Below are positions 40,626 through 41,937 of a stretch of 41,937 bases of DNA, one piece after another. Position numbers and translations under genes: made by a program. The notes beneath the pieces are model-generated. The model was given only the letters and a program-made list of their open reading frames with translations, had not been told where the DNA came from and ran no database searches. This DNA is from an uncultured Clostridia bacterium (lineage in GTDB: Bacteria; Bacillota; Clostridia; Christensenellales; QALW01), in contig CAKSKV010000013.1 of NCBI GenBank assembly GCA_934465535.1, positions 1 through 41,937 on the forward strand, read 5' to 3'. Positions within the stretch are counted from its first letter, which is position 1; the number at the start of each line of letters is the position of its first letter.

Positions 40626-41936
40626 CTATTCCTTTGACGAATCCACCAGCCTGAAGCGCAGAACGGTGTCGGGATATGCACATGCAAGCGCAAAGGTAAG
40701 CTCATATTTGCCGGTTGCGGAATTGTAATAGCATTGCCTGCATTCGCCCTCAGATACTCCGCGCAAAGCTGCAATGCTCACCCATTCTCCGTTTGTGAAA
40801 ACCTGCGCCGTAAAGCCAAATGGCCGTTCAAGGCCGGTTACCGTCACGGGCAGATGTCCGTTGCCGCCCGATATCACAACCTCCGCACCGTTTTCCTGCG
40901 CCTCTATGCTCAGGGGATATTTTCTTTTGATTTCTCCCCTTACCGTCTCCGCTTCATATGCATCGCGCTGCGCAAACAAACGGCATATAGCCTCTGCATA
41001 GTTTTCCTTGGGCAGATCCAGCACCGCCGGATTGGTGCCGTAATACCCGTTTTCTCCTTCACCGTTATGCGTCGGCAGCGCGGTAAACACCACCGTGCCG
41101 CACACCGTGCTGCCCGCCTTTATGGTGTTTCCCACCTCCGCCGCGGGGCAAAGCTCCGCCACCGGGCTTAAATATGCCGTTCCGAAGGCCGGCGTACTCA
41201 TGTTTATGCTTAATGCGGGCTTATCATATGTTTTTCCGTTTATGTTTGCTTCAAAGGATACCACATCCATCATCTTGTTTGCGGGTCTGCCGTATGCCTC
41301 CACATATTTTTCGCAGTCCCGAAACAGCACATAAAGCCCCTTGCCAGGTATTTCCGCGCGCTGCTGTGCCTGTGCTCCGATATACCCCTTTTCCAAGCCC
41401 GAGGTGCTTATATCGCCGTTTTTGTACACGGTATCTCCCAGAGTAATATCACACGGCCCGTCCAGATTTCCCACACGTACTCTGCTGTAAGAGGTATTGT
41501 AGTTGTCTGTTCCCAGTGAATAAAACACAAGCCTGGAAAACTCCGTGTCCTTAAGGAAGGTATATTTGAAGCTGTGCCATACACGCGCCGCATCGTCGGT
41601 GCCCGACATATTAACGGTGTATTCCGCCGCAATGGCATCGTCCTGCGTCACCATTGTATATACCGTCTGCGTCATTACAGGGCCCGGCATCATAAACCGC
41701 GTGGTTATTCTTTTCATGTTTATCTGCTCGCCTTTAGCGTTATAATAGTTAAGAAAGCCCGCACCCGATACTCCGTTGCTCCAGTTGTATTTTTCTCTCC
41801 TTACTCCGTAAGTAAGAAAGGGCAGTATATCATTTACAAAGGCGCGGGTGCCGTGAGCCATCTCCGGGTCATAGCAGAAGGATTCGCCGAAGGAGCCTAT
41901 CGCGCTGGTCTCCCACTGCTGGAAGTTGCCGCCCCA
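40626..41936 (-). CDS. Unrecognised protein, 5' part outside window
   Basis: The frame is open to the window edge (437 codons seen), so the N-terminus is missing; an internal ATG at 41861 is not a likely start because the frame before it reads WGGNFQQWETSAIGSFGESF. The seen part is beta-rich with many aromatic residues and few charged clusters: ILPFLTYGVRREKYNWSNGVS, then strands through YTVNMSG, and a closing beta-sandwich (VTVTGLERPFGF... LTFALACAYPDTVLRFRL). This suggests an extracellular or carbohydrate-active protein, with no family I can name. It ends with a polar SSKE tail, with no anchor. Its stop lies 137 bases before prs, which has its own promoter. Confidence 0.75.
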   Translation of the reverse strand, partial: WGGNFQQWETSAIGSFGESFCYDPEMAHGTRAFVNDILPFLTYGVRREKYNWSNGVSGAGFLNYYNAKGEQINMKRITTRFMMPGPVMTQTVYTMVTQDDAIAAEYTVNMSGTDDAARVWHSFKYTFLKDTEFSRLVFYSLGTDNYNTSYSRVRVGNLDGPCDITLGDTVYKNGDISTSGLEKGYIGAQAQQRAEIPGKGLYVLFRDCEKYVEAYGRPANKMMDVVSFEANINGKTYDKPALSINMSTPAFGTAYLSPVAELCPAAEVGNTIKAGSTVCGTVVFTALPTHNGEGENGYYGTNPAVLDLPKENYAEAICRLFAQRDAYEAETVRGEIKRKYPLSIEAQENGAEVVISGGNGHLPVTVTGLERPFGFTAQVFTNGEWVSIAALRGVSEGECRQCYYNSATGKYELTFALACAYPDTVLRFRLVDSSKE

Positions 41937-41937
41937 G

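Overview
The window looks like chromosomal DNA of a Gram-positive, low-to-mid GC Clostridia-type Firmicute, plausibly an uncultured gut anaerobe. Supporting signs are strong AGGAGG-type ribosome binding sites almost everywhere, many consensus sigma-A promoters with 17-base spacers, lipoprotein and Sec signal peptides of Gram-positive type, a remB-gyrB-gyrA block, SpoIID/SH3 and NlpC/P60 wall proteins, ECF-type uptake, and plant-polysaccharide glycosidases (GH78, GH127). I cannot assign genus or species. No phage, insertion sequence, CRISPR array or rRNA is visible.

Layout. 1-8.3 kb, all on the minus strand: a partial SpoIID-like wall protein with SH3 modules, a COG2509-type flavoprotein, two paralogous secreted proteins with a common C-terminal membrane anchor, tRNA-Lys and tRNA-Gly, a DUF2752 membrane protein and a sugar-nucleotide-type epimerase. 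8.4-15.6 kb: two AraC regulator/glycosidase pairs, each divergent (AraC with alpha-L-rhamnosidase GH78; AraC with beta-L-arabinofuranosidase GH127), with a TM2 zinc-ribbon protein between them. 15.6-19.9 kb: a small AT-rich orphan gene, then a MacB-like ABC exporter with a TetR regulator. 20.2-21.7 kb: a repeat-bearing lipoprotein divergent from an XRE regulator. 21.8-26.9 kb: gyrA, gyrB, remB. 27.1-32.8 kb, plus strand: a small membrane protein, L-rhamnose isomerase, an ECF S component, a degenerate M23/beta-propeller lipoprotein and a third anchored surface protein. 33-35 kb: a zinc metallopeptidase and GAPDH. 35-41.9 kb: an XRE regulator with a small membrane protein, a beta-propeller protein, an NlpC/P60 hydrolase, PRPP synthetase and a partial unknown protein.

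How they fit. The glycosidases and rhaA point to use of L-rhamnose- and L-arabinose-containing plant glycans; GH78 and GH127 lack signal peptides, so they probably act inside the cell on imported oligosaccharides, but no sugar transporter, rhaB or rhaD lies here. The second theme is the cell surface: wall hydrolases, anchored proteins and beta-propeller proteins.

The most striking observation is a perfect sigma-A promoter at 6368-6396 whose entire 17-base spacer is an alternating TA tract. The paralogue next door has the same promoter with a non-repetitive spacer. This is the architecture of slipped-strand phase variation for a surface protein. Other notable points are a SpoIID domain split by two SH3 modules, a gyrB Shine-Dalgarno separated from its start by a hairpin, mirror-image divergent promoters at the GH127 locus, WalR-like boxes near wall genes, and operator arrays in front of the two XRE/membrane-protein pairs.
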